Assembly: GCA_031292275.1 (NCBI GenBank)
Contig: JARLHL010000015.1
Coordinates: 1-64,000 of the forward strand
Length of the DNA: 64,000 nucleotides
Direction: 5' to 3'
From: Desulfocapsaceae bacterium
GTDB lineage: Bacteria > Desulfobacterota > Desulfobulbia > Desulfobulbales > Desulfocapsaceae
A model generated the notes under the pieces. That model was not told where the DNA came from and searched no databases. It saw only the letters and a program-made list of their open reading frames with translations. Every line of letters begins with the position of its first letter. The first letter of the stretch is position 1. Positions 46,274 to 55,342 of the stretch are shown piece by piece. The translations under genes were made by a program, and so were the position numbers.

Positions 46274-47291
46274 CCAGGTCTCCTTGTTTTATTTCTAGAG
46301 ATTCACGCAAATACGTTGCGGCTTCCTCTGGCGGCATAGGATTGATATAAAAGCCTGAGCCCCATTCAAAACCGGCGATTGACGTCAATTTCGGCACAAT
46401 TTCAAAATGCCAGTGAAAATGCTCCATCTCAGTGGAACGTAATGGCTGGGTATGGAGAACAAAATTATACGGAACATTGGGGATGCAGGCATCCAGCCTG
46501 CGCAAACTTTCAGAAAAAATATCAGTAAGAAAAGCGAATTTGGAGTCGCTCTCCTTTTGGAATGCGGAAGAATGTCTCTTGGGTAAAATCCACATCTCAA
46601 AAGGGGTACGGGGGGCAAACGGCGTAATGGTAATGAAATGCTCATTCTGGCAGACCACCCGGACGTCCTGCTGGACCTCCTGACGGATGATATCGCAAAA
46701 GATGCACCGTTCTTTATACTTGTAATACGAAAGAGCTCCCGCCAGCTCTGAAACGATCATCCTCGGCAGGATGGGCAGGGCAATAAGCTGCGAATGGGAA
46801 TGTTCAAGAGAGGCCCCGGCCGCCCGGCCGAAGTTCTTGAAGACCATCACATAACGAAATCGGGGATCGTTTTCCAGATCTTTGATACGATCCTGATAGG
46901 CCTTGAAAATGAGAATCATCCTCTCAGGAGGCAGAAAGGTGAAGGTATCGCCATGATTGGGGGTCTCGATTATGACCTCATGGGCACCGATACCATTCAT
47001 CCGGTCGTAAAGTCCTTCTCCTTCCTTGTCGAGATCACCTTCAATGATCAAAGCGGGGTATTTATTGGGTACGACCCGCACAAGCCAATTCGAGGAATTT
47101 TTCTCATCCCGGTTGTCGTATCGATAGGCTAAGACCTCGGAGGGAGTAGTGCTTTCATTGCCGGGACAGAGCGGACAGAACCCGCCTGAACCGCGGACCT
47201 CTTCGATGATAAAGTCGGTTGGCCTCTTTCGTCGCTCCTGGGATATAATTATCCATCGCCCAAGGATTGGATCTTTTCTCAGCTCAGGCAT
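46251..47291 (-). CDS. galT: Galactose-1-phosphate uridylyltransferase family protein
   Basis: This 346-residue HIT-superfamily enzyme should move UMP between UDP-glucose and galactose-1-phosphate. The zinc-type ligands FCPLCPGNE are near 38-46, the nucleophile region is ASLEHSHSQLIALP with the HxHxQ motif near 170-176, and CIFCDII gives a further metal pair. It begins MPELRKDPILGRWIII. A relaxed substrate range is possible, because many environmental GalT-like proteins transfer other nucleotidyl groups. It is followed by the receiver gene with overlap and preceded by the DksA-like gene 6 bases away, all one strand. Confidence 0.9.
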   Translation of the reverse strand: MPELRKDPILGRWIIISQERRKRPTDFIIEEVRGSGGFCPLCPGNESTTPSEVLAYRYDNRDEKNSSNWLVRVVPNKYPALIIEGDLDKEGEGLYDRMNGIGAHEVIIETPNHGDTFTFLPPERMILIFKAYQDRIKDLENDPRFRYVMVFKNFGRAAGASLEHSHSQLIALPILPRMIVSELAGALSYYKYKERCIFCDIIRQEVQQDVRVVCQNEHFITITPFAPRTPFEMWILPKRHSSAFQKESDSKFAFLTDIFSESLRRLDACIPNVPYNFVLHTQPLRSTEMEHFHWHFEIVPKLTSIAGFEWGSGFYINPMPPEEAATYLRESLEIKQGDLGEKNTAR

Positions 47292-47297
47292 ATGCCA

Positions 47298-47660
47298 TCA
47301 TTGCCCCTGTGCCTTTTCTTCAGTTTCCTGCAGTGTTTTACAATCAATACAAAGCGTTGTAACAGGTCTTGCCTCAAGACGCTTAATGCCGATCTCCTCA
47401 CCGCAGGCCTCGCAGATACCGAATGAGCCATCCTCGACCCGCTCCAGAGCCTCTTCGATCTTTGACAGCAGCTTGCGTTCCCTTTCCCGGATTCGCAACT
47501 CAAAACTGCGGTCTGACTCGATACTTGCCCGATCGTTGGGATCGGGAACATTCGTATTCTGATCTGTCATTTCAGATAAAGTTTTGCCCGCTTCATTGAG
47601 AATAGCATTACGCTTCTCCTCGAGCTGAACCCTGAACCATCCGAGCAGTTCCTTCTCCAT
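47298..47660 (-). CDS. DksA/TraR-family zinc-finger protein
   Basis: This 120-residue protein has a helical coiled-coil first half (about 1-75) with DPNDRASIESDRS, the tip region that in DksA reaches into the RNA polymerase secondary channel, and a C4 zinc finger CEACGEEIGIKRLEARP...LCIDCKT near 80-105. DksA acts with ppGpp to tune transcription. It is shorter than E. coli DksA (151) at the front, so it may be a DksA-like paralogue rather than DksA itself. It sits next to galT (6 bases). Confidence 0.9.
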   Translation of the reverse strand: MEKELLGWFRVQLEEKRNAILNEAGKTLSEMTDQNTNVPDPNDRASIESDRSFELRIRERERKLLSKIEEALERVEDGSFGICEACGEEIGIKRLEARPVTTLCIDCKTLQETEEKAQGQ

Positions 47661-47712
47661 CCGACCTCTCCTTAATACATCTGTTCATGAAGTTGAAAAT
47701 TTGCTAAAAAAA

Positions 47713-48207
47713 TCATTCCGAACGGACAAAAATTCCGCTCTTCCCCCCTGATTTTTTTAAGAGGCAAACATTGCCGATAACCATGGATTTATCAACAGCC
47801 TTACACATATCGTATATAGTCAGCGCCGCTACGGAAACACCTGTCAACGCTTCCATCTCCACGCCGGTTTTTCCATGAGTTCCAACTGTAACACAAATTT
47901 CTATTATACCATCTTCATCATGAAAAACAAAGTCAACGTTCACTTTATCTATCATGAGAGGATGAGTCAAAGGAATGAGATCAGGGACTTTTTTTGCAGC
48001 CATAATCCCGGCGATCCGTGCGACCCCGAGGACATCACCCTTGGCGATCCGGCCCTCTTTTACACGTTCATAGGCATTCCTGCTCATCGTTATCGAACCG
48101 GAGGCGATTGCCAGCCGGGACGTCGGATTTTTCGCTCCGACGTCCACCATGATGGCGTTTCCCTGTTCATCAAAATGAGAAAAAGTTGGGGTCAGCGACT
48201 CTGTCAT
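47713..48207 (-). CDS. moaC: Cyclic pyranopterin monophosphate synthase MoaC
   Basis: MoaC acts with MoaA in making cyclic pyranopterin monophosphate, the first molybdopterin intermediate. It has 164 residues. Typical blocks are [16 protein letters not shown] at the front, [28 protein letters not shown] (with the active-site His), and [23 protein letters not shown]. It starts 6 bases after the dnaJ stop on the same strand. No other molybdenum cofactor gene is in the window. Confidence 0.96.
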   Translation of the reverse strand: MTESLTPTFSHFDEQGNAIMVDVGAKNPTSRLAIASGSITMSRNAYERVKEGRIAKGDVLGVARIAGIMAAKKVPDLIPLTHPLMIDKVNVDFVFHDEDGIIEICVTVGTHGKTGVEMEALTGVSVAALTIYDMCKAVDKSMVIGNVCLLKKSGGKSGIFVRSE

Positions 48208-48213
48208 AGGCTC

Positions 48214-49356
48214 TTAATCCGTTTCCCTGGTCTTTTTTCCCAGGACCTCGTGAAAAAGCTTGGAAAAGAAGCCTTCCTGCTCCTCATGCTGACCATATTC
48301 CTGGGAGAGTTTGTCAAAATCTTCGAGATACTTCTTCTGTTCTTCAGATAATCCTGTGGGGGTAACCACCTGCAGTTCGACGATCATATTGCCGCGGCCA
48401 TGTCCTCTCAGACTGGGCACACCCTCTTTGCGCAGGGTAAATACAGCGCCATTCTGACTGCCGGCCGGAATGTCCAGTTCCCTTTTGCCATGGATTGTGG
48501 GCACCTCCACCATACACCCCAAGGCAGCCTTGACCATGGAAACGGGAAAACGGCAATAAATGGTATCACCATCTCTTTTAAAAAAATCGTGTTCCTCGAC
48601 ATGAATGATAACATACAGGTCGCCAGCCTCCCCGCCATTTCGCCCGCCTTCCCCCTCGCTGCGCAAACGCATTTTGGCGCCGGTGTCAACACCTGCAGGT
48701 ATCTTGATCGAGACCTTCTTACTCTTTTCAACCAGGCCGACACCATGGCAATCATTGCAGGGTTCCTTGACGATCTGGCCGTCCCCATGGCACTGAGGAC
48801 AGGTTGAACTCACCTGAAAAAATCCCTGTGACCGGATCACCTGCCCCCTGCCGTTGCAGGCAGGGCAGGTCACCTTCTTGTGTCCGGGACGACACCCCGA
48901 ACCCTCACAGGTCCAGCAGGTGTCACGCCGCGTCAGCTGCACCTCCCTGGTCACTCCATGGACAGCCTCCATGAAGGTGACGCCCAGATCATAGCGCAGA
49001 TCATTGCCGGTTACCGGCCCATTGTTCCTGCGGGCCTGCGATCGGCCTCCCCCGAATCCGAAAAGATCGCCAAAGATATCGCCAAAGCTTGAGAAGACAT
49101 CATCAAAGTTTCCCGGACCGCGATAGCCGCTGTTTTTCAGGCCGTCATGGCCATATGTGTCATATATCTGCCTTTTTTTATCATCACTGAGGACTTCGTA
49201 AGCCTCGGTGCATTCCTTGAATTTCGCCTCAGCCTCCGTATTGCCTGGATTGCGGTCGGGGTGATACTGCATTGCCAGCTTGCGATAGGCCTTCTTTATC
49301 TCGCCACTGCCGGCACTGCGACTCACTGATAATATTTCGTAATAATCTCTAGCCAT
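48214..49356 (-). CDS. dnaJ: Chaperone DnaJ
   Basis: This 380-residue type I Hsp40 has a J domain (1-70, YHPDRNPG with the HPD motif), a Gly/Phe-rich linker (about 75-105), and four zinc repeats: [24 protein letters not shown] and CNDCHGVG (about 150-215). The C-terminal substrate domain ends near 350. It presents clients to DnaK and stimulates its ATPase. dnaK and grpE are not next to it. It lies downstream of rpoZ with a 131-base gap holding small inverted repeats (GCTGGAC/GTCCAGC and GCTTCC/GGAAGC). Confidence 0.97.
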   Translation of the reverse strand: MARDYYEILSVSRSAGSGEIKKAYRKLAMQYHPDRNPGNTEAEAKFKECTEAYEVLSDDKKRQIYDTYGHDGLKNSGYRGPGNFDDVFSSFGDIFGDLFGFGGGRSQARRNNGPVTGNDLRYDLGVTFMEAVHGVTREVQLTRRDTCWTCEGSGCRPGHKKVTCPACNGRGQVIRSQGFFQVSSTCPQCHGDGQIVKEPCNDCHGVGLVEKSKKVSIKIPAGVDTGAKMRLRSEGEGGRNGGEAGDLYVIIHVEEHDFFKRDGDTIYCRFPVSMVKAALGCMVEVPTIHGKRELDIPAGSQNGAVFTLRKEGVPSLRGHGRGNMIVELQVVTPTGLSEEQKKYLEDFDKLSQEYGQHEEQEGFFSKLFHEVLGKKTRETD

Positions 49357-49487
49357 TTCAATTAAACCAGCATGGCTGGACCACGCTGTCCAGCCACAAC
49401 GAATTATGAAAACCTCTCACTGCAGTAGAGTAAGGGCCCAGCTTCCGGGAAGCTTTCATATAAATCATTTCCAGAATTACAGGAGCC

Positions 49488-49751
49488 TTAGGCAGTCTCC
49501 GTCTCCTTTTTTCCAGTCTCAGTCTTTTTGATTTGCTTATAGGCATCGGGCAGGCCATCCACATTATCGAAGGTGACTTCAGAAGCGGCAATCTCCCGCA
49601 AGGTCATGACAATTTCCTTATTTTTCCCCTTTACCAGAAAGGGTTCCCCCTGGCGATGCTGCTTGATCCGCTTTACAGTCAGATGAATCAAATTAAAACG
49701 ATTATGATCGCCGATTTTATCCAAACAATCTTCAACAGTAATTCTAGCCAT
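49488..49751 (-). CDS. rpoZ: RNA polymerase omega subunit
   Basis: This 87-residue omega subunit supports assembly of the beta' subunit and ppGpp response. The front ARITVEDCLDKIGDHNRFNLIHLTVKRIKQ matches the family pattern. The rest is longer and less conserved, ending Lys/Glu-rich. It lies 77 bases after purA, read in the same direction. Confidence 0.92.
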   Translation of the reverse strand: MARITVEDCLDKIGDHNRFNLIHLTVKRIKQHRQGEPFLVKGKNKEIVMTLREIAASEVTFDNVDGLPDAYKQIKKTETGKKETETA

Positions 49752-49828
49752 TTACAAACCTCTCAATCGGATGTTGTCTGGATTAATTTATACTTGAAAA
49801 CCAGAATTTTACACCTTCGTAACACTAC

Positions 49829-51136
49829 TCACATCTCTTTCTTTTCAAACGGATTCCGCAGAAGCAATGTCTCTTCCCTGTCAGGTCCGACGGAAACAAT
49901 GTCCGCACCGACTCCTGTCATATCCTCGATACGTTTGATATAATCCCGGGCCTGAACAGGCAAATCCCCGATATCACGGACACCGCTGATATCAGCCTGC
50001 CACCCCGGCATCGTTTCATAGACGGGTTTGATTGCCGCCGCCTGATTGATGCTGCAGGGCATGGTCGAAAACCGTTTTCCCTGGACATCGTAACCAGTGG
50101 CAATTTTCAGCTGCGGTTGCCCGCTCAGCACATCAAGCTTGGTAAGGGCAAAACCGGTAAGACCATTGAGCCGGACCGCGTCTGCTGCGACCACGCCGTC
50201 CAGCCAGCCGCATCTGCGTTTTCTTCCTGTGGTGGCGCCGAACTCCCCCCCCTTCTTCTGCAGCTCTTCGCCAACCGTATCAAAGAGTTCGGTCGGAAAG
50301 GGTCCTTCGCCCACCCGTGTCGTGTAGGCCTTTAGAATACCGACAACGGCGTCGATATGCGCAGGTCCGAAACCGGCGCCAGTACAGGCGTTCCCCGCGA
50401 TCGTATTCGAGGAGGTAACGAAGGGATAGGTACCATGGTCAATATCGAGCTGGGTCCCCTGCGCCCCTTCGAAGAGGATATTCTGCCCTCTTTTTCGTGC
50501 CTCATCAAGGGCCACCGAGACATTATCCACATAGGGCAGCAATCTCTCGGCAAATTTCTCAAAATCACCGGCGATGGCGGCAAAGGAGAGAGGCTGGCAA
50601 TTATATTTTTTGGTCAGCAGAAAGTTCACCTCATCCAGACCAGCCTGCAGCTTATCACGGAACATCCCGTTTTCACGCAGATCACCGACTTTGATCCCGA
50701 TACGGCCGACCTTGTCCATATAGCAGGGACCGATGCCGCGACCGGTGGTGCCAATCTTCTTGCCATGATCGAGAGAAGCCTCTCTGGCCTTATCAATACA
50801 GGTGTGGTAGGGCATTATCAGGTGAGCCTTTTCACTGATCATCAGTCGAGAGGGAGTGATCGCGAGTCCTTTTTCCTGCAGCGCATCCAATTCTTTCAAC
50901 AGGACAGAAGGGTCGATAATGACGCCATTGCCGATCATGCAGGTCTTTCCCTCGTAGAGGATGCCGGAAGGGATAATATGAAATATGTACTGCTGCCCCT
51001 GGACAACAAGGGTGTGTCCGGCATTATTCCCACCCTGAAACCGGACAATGCAATCGGCATAACGGGTCAGAAGATCAACGATTTTCCCTTTGCCTTCATC
51101 CCCCCACTGCGTTCCAACCACAACCACACTGGACAT
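49829..51136 (-). CDS. purA: Adenylosuccinate synthetase
   Basis: PurA joins IMP and aspartate using GTP, the first committed step to AMP. It has 435 residues from the ATG at 51136, which begins SSVVVVGTQWGDEGKGKIVDLL; an upstream frame adds 41 residues and is not used, and AGGAGA sits 5 bases before this ATG. IMP- and GTP-binding blocks GNNAGHTLVV, TTGRGIGPCYMDK and GRKRRCGWLD are present. The promoter at 51231-51259 is a perfect consensus. Confidence 0.97.
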   Translation of the reverse strand: MSSVVVVGTQWGDEGKGKIVDLLTRYADCIVRFQGGNNAGHTLVVQGQQYIFHIIPSGILYEGKTCMIGNGVIIDPSVLLKELDALQEKGLAITPSRLMISEKAHLIMPYHTCIDKAREASLDHGKKIGTTGRGIGPCYMDKVGRIGIKVGDLRENGMFRDKLQAGLDEVNFLLTKKYNCQPLSFAAIAGDFEKFAERLLPYVDNVSVALDEARKRGQNILFEGAQGTQLDIDHGTYPFVTSSNTIAGNACTGAGFGPAHIDAVVGILKAYTTRVGEGPFPTELFDTVGEELQKKGGEFGATTGRKRRCGWLDGVVAADAVRLNGLTGFALTKLDVLSGQPQLKIATGYDVQGKRFSTMPCSINQAAAIKPVYETMPGWQADISGVRDIGDLPVQARDYIKRIEDMTGVGADIVSVGPDREETLLLRNPFEKKEM

Positions 51137-51559
51137 GTCTTCTCCTGAAAAGATATATAAAATTAAGTGAGTATCATAACATTGGCAGGTTATAATCTTT
51201 TCTCTGAAACCGCCAAGGGACAAACTCTTAATTATAGTTGACTCATACCATAATGTCAATTGTTCAAAATTTCGGAGCCGCGGGGATGCTGCACGGTTTT
51301 TTTTCGGAATAACAGGAAATTAAACTCTTGTGAATCCGTCGAGGACAGCAGGTATTTTTTGTTTCATTGACACATCCCGGCAAATACCGTACATTTTCAT
51401 GCTGATTCGGCCATGGTTGTTCATCTTCCCTGAAATCGCCATTCTGGCCGGGATGCGTCCTGCCGCCTCTCTTCCGGCTGCTGCGCATCACAGCTGCGTT
51501 CTTTTTGCTCTTTTCGCACAGGTTCGCGGCAAAATAAGATCTCAAAACGGAGCTGTTCT
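51137..51559. other. Divergent region between purA and tatB
   Basis: No gene is called. The purA promoter (51231-51259) lies on the minus strand. From about 51300 to 51550 there are overlapping open frames on both strands that lack a ribosome site and family likeness. No operator is obvious, and a tatB promoter was not found. Confidence 0.5.
51231..51259 (-). promoter_or_regulatory. Perfect-consensus sigma-70 promoter of purA
   Basis: On the minus strand TTGACA (51259-51254) and TATAAT (51236-51231) are separated by exactly 17 bases, matching the sigma-70 consensus at every hexamer position. The expected start is near 51224, about 88 bases before the purA ATG. Confidence 0.88.
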
Positions 51560-52042
51560 ATGTTTGGCATTGGTTTGCCTGAGTTGATCGTCATTCTGGG
51601 CATCGCCCTCATTGTTGTCGGGCCGGACAAATTGCCGGATCTCGCCCGGACCATTGCCAAAGGCATTTTAGAACTTAAAAAAACCGCAGAGGATGTCAAA
51701 GAAGGATTGACCAAAGAAGGCGGGATGTTTGAAGATCTTCGGCCTGAACTTGATGCGGTCAAAACCCTGCAGGAGGAATTGGCCAAGTCCACTGACAGAG
51801 ACTGGACCAAGACAGAGACAGCCAAGGCCGTGGAATCCGCTCTCGTCGGCAGTCTTAACCAGCAGCCCGCCCCTTCCAGCGCGCCTCCCAGCCCCAAGGG
51901 AACAGACGCCCCAGAGACTGCCGGCGCCAACGCCCTGCCCCATGCAGACCAAGGGGCAATTGCCGACAGTGCCGAACTGGATCAGAACAGCGTAAAAATC
52001 GGCGGTGAAAAGCCAGGTAAGGGCCCCGAATATCGGACCTGA
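51560..52042 (+). CDS. tatB: Sec-independent translocase subunit TatB
   Basis: This 160-residue protein has one N-terminal membrane helix ([19 protein letters not shown], about 3-21), then a hinge (PDKL) and an amphipathic helix ([20 protein letters not shown]), the TatA/TatB plan. Glu8 after Pro7, the long Pro/Ala-rich acidic tail (about 85-160), and the neighbour tatC point to TatB rather than TatA. TatB receives twin-arginine proteins and passes them to the channel. ACGGAG lies about 7 bases before the ATG. No tatA is adjacent. Confidence 0.85.
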   Translation: MFGIGLPELIVILGIALIVVGPDKLPDLARTIAKGILELKKTAEDVKEGLTKEGGMFEDLRPELDAVKTLQEELAKSTDRDWTKTETAKAVESALVGSLNQQPAPSSAPPSPKGTDAPETAGANALPHADQGAIADSAELDQNSVKIGGEKPGKGPEYRT

Positions 52043-52107
52043 TCCGGAAGGCTTCAGAGAAGCCCGCATCCCTTCTCCACCCGTAACCTCTGCATCATGG
52101 CCGGCTC

Positions 52108-52857
52108 ATGCTTGAAAGAAGTCTTGAATTTTTCAGACCCCACCATCTGGAACTGAGAAAACGCATAATCAGAATCTTCCTGACGATAATTGCGGCTACG
52201 GCAGCCTGCTATGCATTCGCTGAAAAGATCGCCGCCTTCTTCATTGCCCCCTTGCTCCAGGCCAGCCCCTTTGTCCACAAACTCGTCTATACCAACCTGC
52301 CCGAGGCCTTCATCTCCTATCTCAAGCTCTCCCTCATTGTCGGCTTGGTCGTCAGCTTTCCAATAATACTCTACCAAATATGGATCTTTATTTCCCCCGG
52401 TCTCAAGAGCAATGAAAAAAAAGCCGCCATCCTCATCGTCTTCTGGGCCAGCCTGCTTTTTACAAGCGGAGCGGCTTTTGCATACTTTATTGTCATCCCG
52501 CGGATGCTGCTGTATTTCATGAGCTATGCCAACCCGAACCTTGAGCCCCTGCCGCAATTCGGGACCTACCTGACCTTTATGGCCAGAACCGTCATGGCCT
52601 TTGGACTGGCCTTTCAAATCCCCTTTCTAATGGTCATGGCCGGAAAGACCGGGCTGGTCAATTCGACCTCTTTCGTCAAAAAGCGGTTTTATTTCTATTG
52701 CGGAATTGTCGTAATTGCCTTCCTGCTGGCCGCAGGCGATCTTATGGCCACCGCCCTGCTGTCCGGCCCCCTTTTTCTTCTCTACGAGGCCGGCATCTTC
52801 CTCTCCTCCCTCTTCGGCAAAAAAGCAGGGTCCGACCTGGAAATAAGGCCGCAATAG
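52108..52857 (+). CDS. tatC: Sec-independent translocase subunit TatC
   Basis: TatC is the six-helix membrane receptor for the twin-arginine signal. This 249-residue protein has hydrophobic helices near 22-40, 68-95, 112-135, 154-175, 192-208 and 210-230. Family blocks include HHLELRKRII at the front, PEAFISYLKLSLIVG, FPIILYQIWIFISPGLKSNEKK, and FGLAFQIPFLMVM. It lies 65 bases after tatB, read in the same direction. Sulfate reducers use Tat for periplasmic metal and cofactor enzymes. Confidence 0.94.
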   Translation: MLERSLEFFRPHHLELRKRIIRIFLTIIAATAACYAFAEKIAAFFIAPLLQASPFVHKLVYTNLPEAFISYLKLSLIVGLVVSFPIILYQIWIFISPGLKSNEKKAAILIVFWASLLFTSGAAFAYFIVIPRMLLYFMSYANPNLEPLPQFGTYLTFMARTVMAFGLAFQIPFLMVMAGKTGLVNSTSFVKKRFYFYCGIVVIAFLLAAGDLMATALLSGPLFLLYEAGIFLSSLFGKKAGSDLEIRPQ

Positions 52858-52971
52858 GGACGAACCAGTATGGCCGGAGCAGATAGATTAGCCGGCCCAC
52901 AAACACATAAAAGCTCGTCCTCCGATGTTCAGGCCGCCACTCGAACAAGACCTTCAAATAAGGATCGGCAA

Positions 52972-54036
52972 TCACAGCTGCCGCTTAACTTCCTGTTTCA
53001 ACAGGCAGCAGGAAATCTTGAATTCGGGCCGCCCCTGCCGATCATAGGCAATGGTGTCAGGCTGCAGAAGTTTATTCATAACGCATCCCTCGGGGATGGT
53101 CAGGCTGAAAAAATTCCCCTCCGTAAGTCCCGGTGCAGCAACAAGGCGACCGTCTTCGATGCGGAGCGAGTTGATGGGATGATCTTCGCAGAGAGGACAC
53201 CTGTAGACGCGGCCGTTCGGGAATATGAAATAATTTTCAGCCACCAGCCCGGCGCATTCAAATTTCTCTCCAGCATCGAGAAAGACCTTGGGGTATGTCA
53301 CGTGGATCCCTCTTTCGGCAGCAGCCTCAGCGACCCCGGGGACAACAGACAACCACCGTTCCCGACTGACCTGCAACGGCTCTTCCCCTGCTGCAGGTCC
53401 CGACTGCCGCTCCGAGCCGGCGGATTTCCCGCGCAGGCCGATGACCTGGATGAAAAACCGTTTCACCCCGATATCGACAAGAAGGGGGACCATCCTGTCA
53501 AGATGGTCGATGTTTTTGCTGCTGACCGTGTAGATTACGCTGACGTTGAAGCCGAGTTCCACCGCCCTGCGCATATTGCCCGTGCAGACCGCAAAAACCC
53601 CCTCCCCCCGAATGGGATCATTGATCTCACTGTCCGGGCCGTCAAGACTGAAGCTCAGATAATCCAGCTGTTCCGGACGGACTCTCTCCAAGAAATCATG
53701 AAAAAGGTAGCCGTTGGAATCGACGGTGACCGTAAAACCGAGCTCCCGGGCCCTGGCAATGCCATAGGCCAGATCGGGATGGAGGCTTGGCTCTCCCCCC
53801 AAGAAAATCAGATTGGTTTTTTTCTGTTTATCAGCAAAAAGCTCGAGCCAGCCCCCCATCTCCTCCCGGGAGACCCGTCTGCTTCCATGCTGGGCAGGAT
53901 TTATATAGCAATGTTTGCACGAGAGATTGCATGCCGTCAAGACATGAAAAAAAACATTCCTCTCTCCGGTCTGAAACCCTACGGTCCGCGCCCTGTGTCC
54001 CATGTCATCAATTCCCAGGACAGCTGCTGTGTCCAT
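52972..54036 (-). CDS. Radical SAM protein with SPASM-like C-terminus
   Basis: This 354-residue protein carries the radical SAM motif CNLSCKHCY near 36-44, which binds the 4Fe-4S cluster that cleaves S-adenosylmethionine. LIFLGGEPSLHPDL is the usual GGE region, and SFSLDGPDSEIND follows. The C-terminal half has a Cys set (CAGL, CPLC, and CVMN or CCLL at the very end) that resembles SPASM auxiliary cluster ligands. Known relatives modify peptides or help heme/cofactor synthesis; the target is not visible. A nucleoside deaminase-like gene lies 14 bases upstream on the same strand. Confidence 0.78.
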   Translation of the reverse strand: MDTAAVLGIDDMGHRARTVGFQTGERNVFFHVLTACNLSCKHCYINPAQHGSRRVSREEMGGWLELFADKQKKTNLIFLGGEPSLHPDLAYGIARARELGFTVTVDSNGYLFHDFLERVRPEQLDYLSFSLDGPDSEINDPIRGEGVFAVCTGNMRRAVELGFNVSVIYTVSSKNIDHLDRMVPLLVDIGVKRFFIQVIGLRGKSAGSERQSGPAAGEEPLQVSRERWLSVVPGVAEAAAERGIHVTYPKVFLDAGEKFECAGLVAENYFIFPNGRVYRCPLCEDHPINSLRIEDGRLVAAPGLTEGNFFSLTIPEGCVMNKLLQPDTIAYDRQGRPEFKISCCLLKQEVKRQL

Positions 54037-54050
54037 ATCTCATAATACAA

Positions 54051-54620
54051 TCATGCTGGAGAACTCCCTTCCATTGAGCCATTGCCTGGCCCCTTCTCCT
54101 CATCCTGTTGGGCCAGCGTATAGCGGGCCAGGAAGGAATCACGCCAATATCTGTTGTCAGGGCGGGAAAAGAATCGTTTAAACAGGCTCAGACTCTGCTG
54201 CCGCAGTATGTGGGGAACGACAGTGACTGTCATTGCCGCATAGAGTGGATTCAGTTTCTCCAACGGCAGATTCGTACCTCCTCCCATGGCATCCTCATAC
54301 CCATACACTATGGTGTGAATTCCATTTAAAATCAAGGTAGAGAAGCACATCAGGCAGGGCTCCATGGTTGAATAGACGATCAAGTCCCCTCTTTCCTCCA
54401 CAACAGAACCGGAGGAAATCAGCGCCCTGAGAGCCATAATCTCCGCATGATCCATTTCGTTTGGTATGCCGACGCTGTTCATCCTTTGACCGCTGACAAG
54501 AATTCCCTCTTTGTCGGCAATCACACATCCGACGGGAAACTCTCCCCTCTTCAAGGCCTCTTCCGCCTCGGCAAGTGCCCGAAGCATATAGGTTTCATGT
54601 CTCATTATCGCATCAACCAT
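54051..54620 (-). CDS. Cytidine/deoxycytidylate deaminase-family protein
   Basis: This 189-residue zinc hydrolase has the deaminase signature: HAEIMALRAL (zinc His and catalytic Glu) near 56-65 and PCLMCFSTLI (two zinc Cys) near 87-96. The layout fits the tRNA-adenosine/guanine deaminase branch (TadA/GuaD-like), but the tail FFSRPDNRYWRDSFLARYT is not typical of TadA, so a nucleobase or nucleoside substrate is more likely. A second start at 54605 is equally possible, since neither has a strong ribosome site. It is read into the radical SAM gene. Confidence 0.78.
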   Translation of the reverse strand: MVDAIMRHETYMLRALAEAEEALKRGEFPVGCVIADKEGILVSGQRMNSVGIPNEMDHAEIMALRALISSGSVVEERGDLIVYSTMEPCLMCFSTLILNGIHTIVYGYEDAMGGGTNLPLEKLNPLYAAMTVTVVPHILRQQSLSLFKRFFSRPDNRYWRDSFLARYTLAQQDEEKGPGNGSMEGSSPA

Positions 54621-54816
54621 GTGTAGAGTGAACCAGTTCGGCTTCAGAAGGCTGAAAAGAGAAAATCCCGTGAGGGAAAAACCCCAAAGAGGCCTCCAAA
54701 CCGGAGATAAAGGTTAAGAGACCGCCTTCTTCAATATCATATTGCAGATGGAACTGAACAGATTATAGTGTAAACGCGCCAGAAGGCACAGTTCAAAAAT
54801 CACGGAGAGGAAAACG

Positions 54817-55164
54817 ATGAACTTCAAAGACCAATGGACCCTTACAAACGCGCTGAAAGTGCTGCAGCATCAGACGGTTGACGCCAAACTCTGGGGCGAG
54901 GCCGTCGAATGGCTGCTTTTATACGGCCCCCCCGAAATCCAGGCACTTTTACTGCATGCCTCGGGAATCGCGACTCAAGAATGCTTTCCCGATCTCAAAG
55001 CAAAACGGTATACAGAAGACGGCCAGCCCTGTTACGACATTGCAGCTATTGCCAGGGTACTCGGCATCGGCAGGGAAGAGGCCTGCCGGACCATTGCTGA
55101 AAAAGAAGCGGCCCATCGGCAGCGCCACTTCATTCTGCCAGAGGACACGCATACCATCCACTGA
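54817..55164 (+). CDS. Conserved-looking hypothetical protein
   Basis: This 115-residue soluble protein has a clear ribosome site (CACGGAGAGG before AAAACG) and codon use like its neighbours. It reads as all-helical. Residues about 75-100 (AIARVLGIGREEACRTIAEKE) look like a short helix-turn-helix, and there are Cys at 57, 73 and 90. No family is recognised. It stands alone between the deaminase operon and aroB. Confidence 0.65.
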   Translation: MNFKDQWTLTNALKVLQHQTVDAKLWGEAVEWLLLYGPPEIQALLLHASGIATQECFPDLKAKRYTEDGQPCYDIAAIARVLGIGREEACRTIAEKEAAHRQRHFILPEDTHTIH

Positions 55165-55342
55165 GCATATCGGTGTGCCCGAGAACTTTTTTCATTCTCT
55201 CGGCATCCCAGCCCGGACTGCCCCTCCCGCTTTGCCTTGCAAATGCCAAGGCCCTCAGTCTCTGGTTCTTCATCAGCAGGCCTTCAGTTCAAAGAGGAGC
55301 TGATCATCTATCGACGCCTTAAGGCCTGCCTGCCGCCATTTT

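Noticed and set aside
52870-54045. 391-codon plus-strand frame opposite the radical SAM gene
   Set aside because: The minus-strand protein has the CxxxCxxC motif and good neighbours; the plus frame has no motif.
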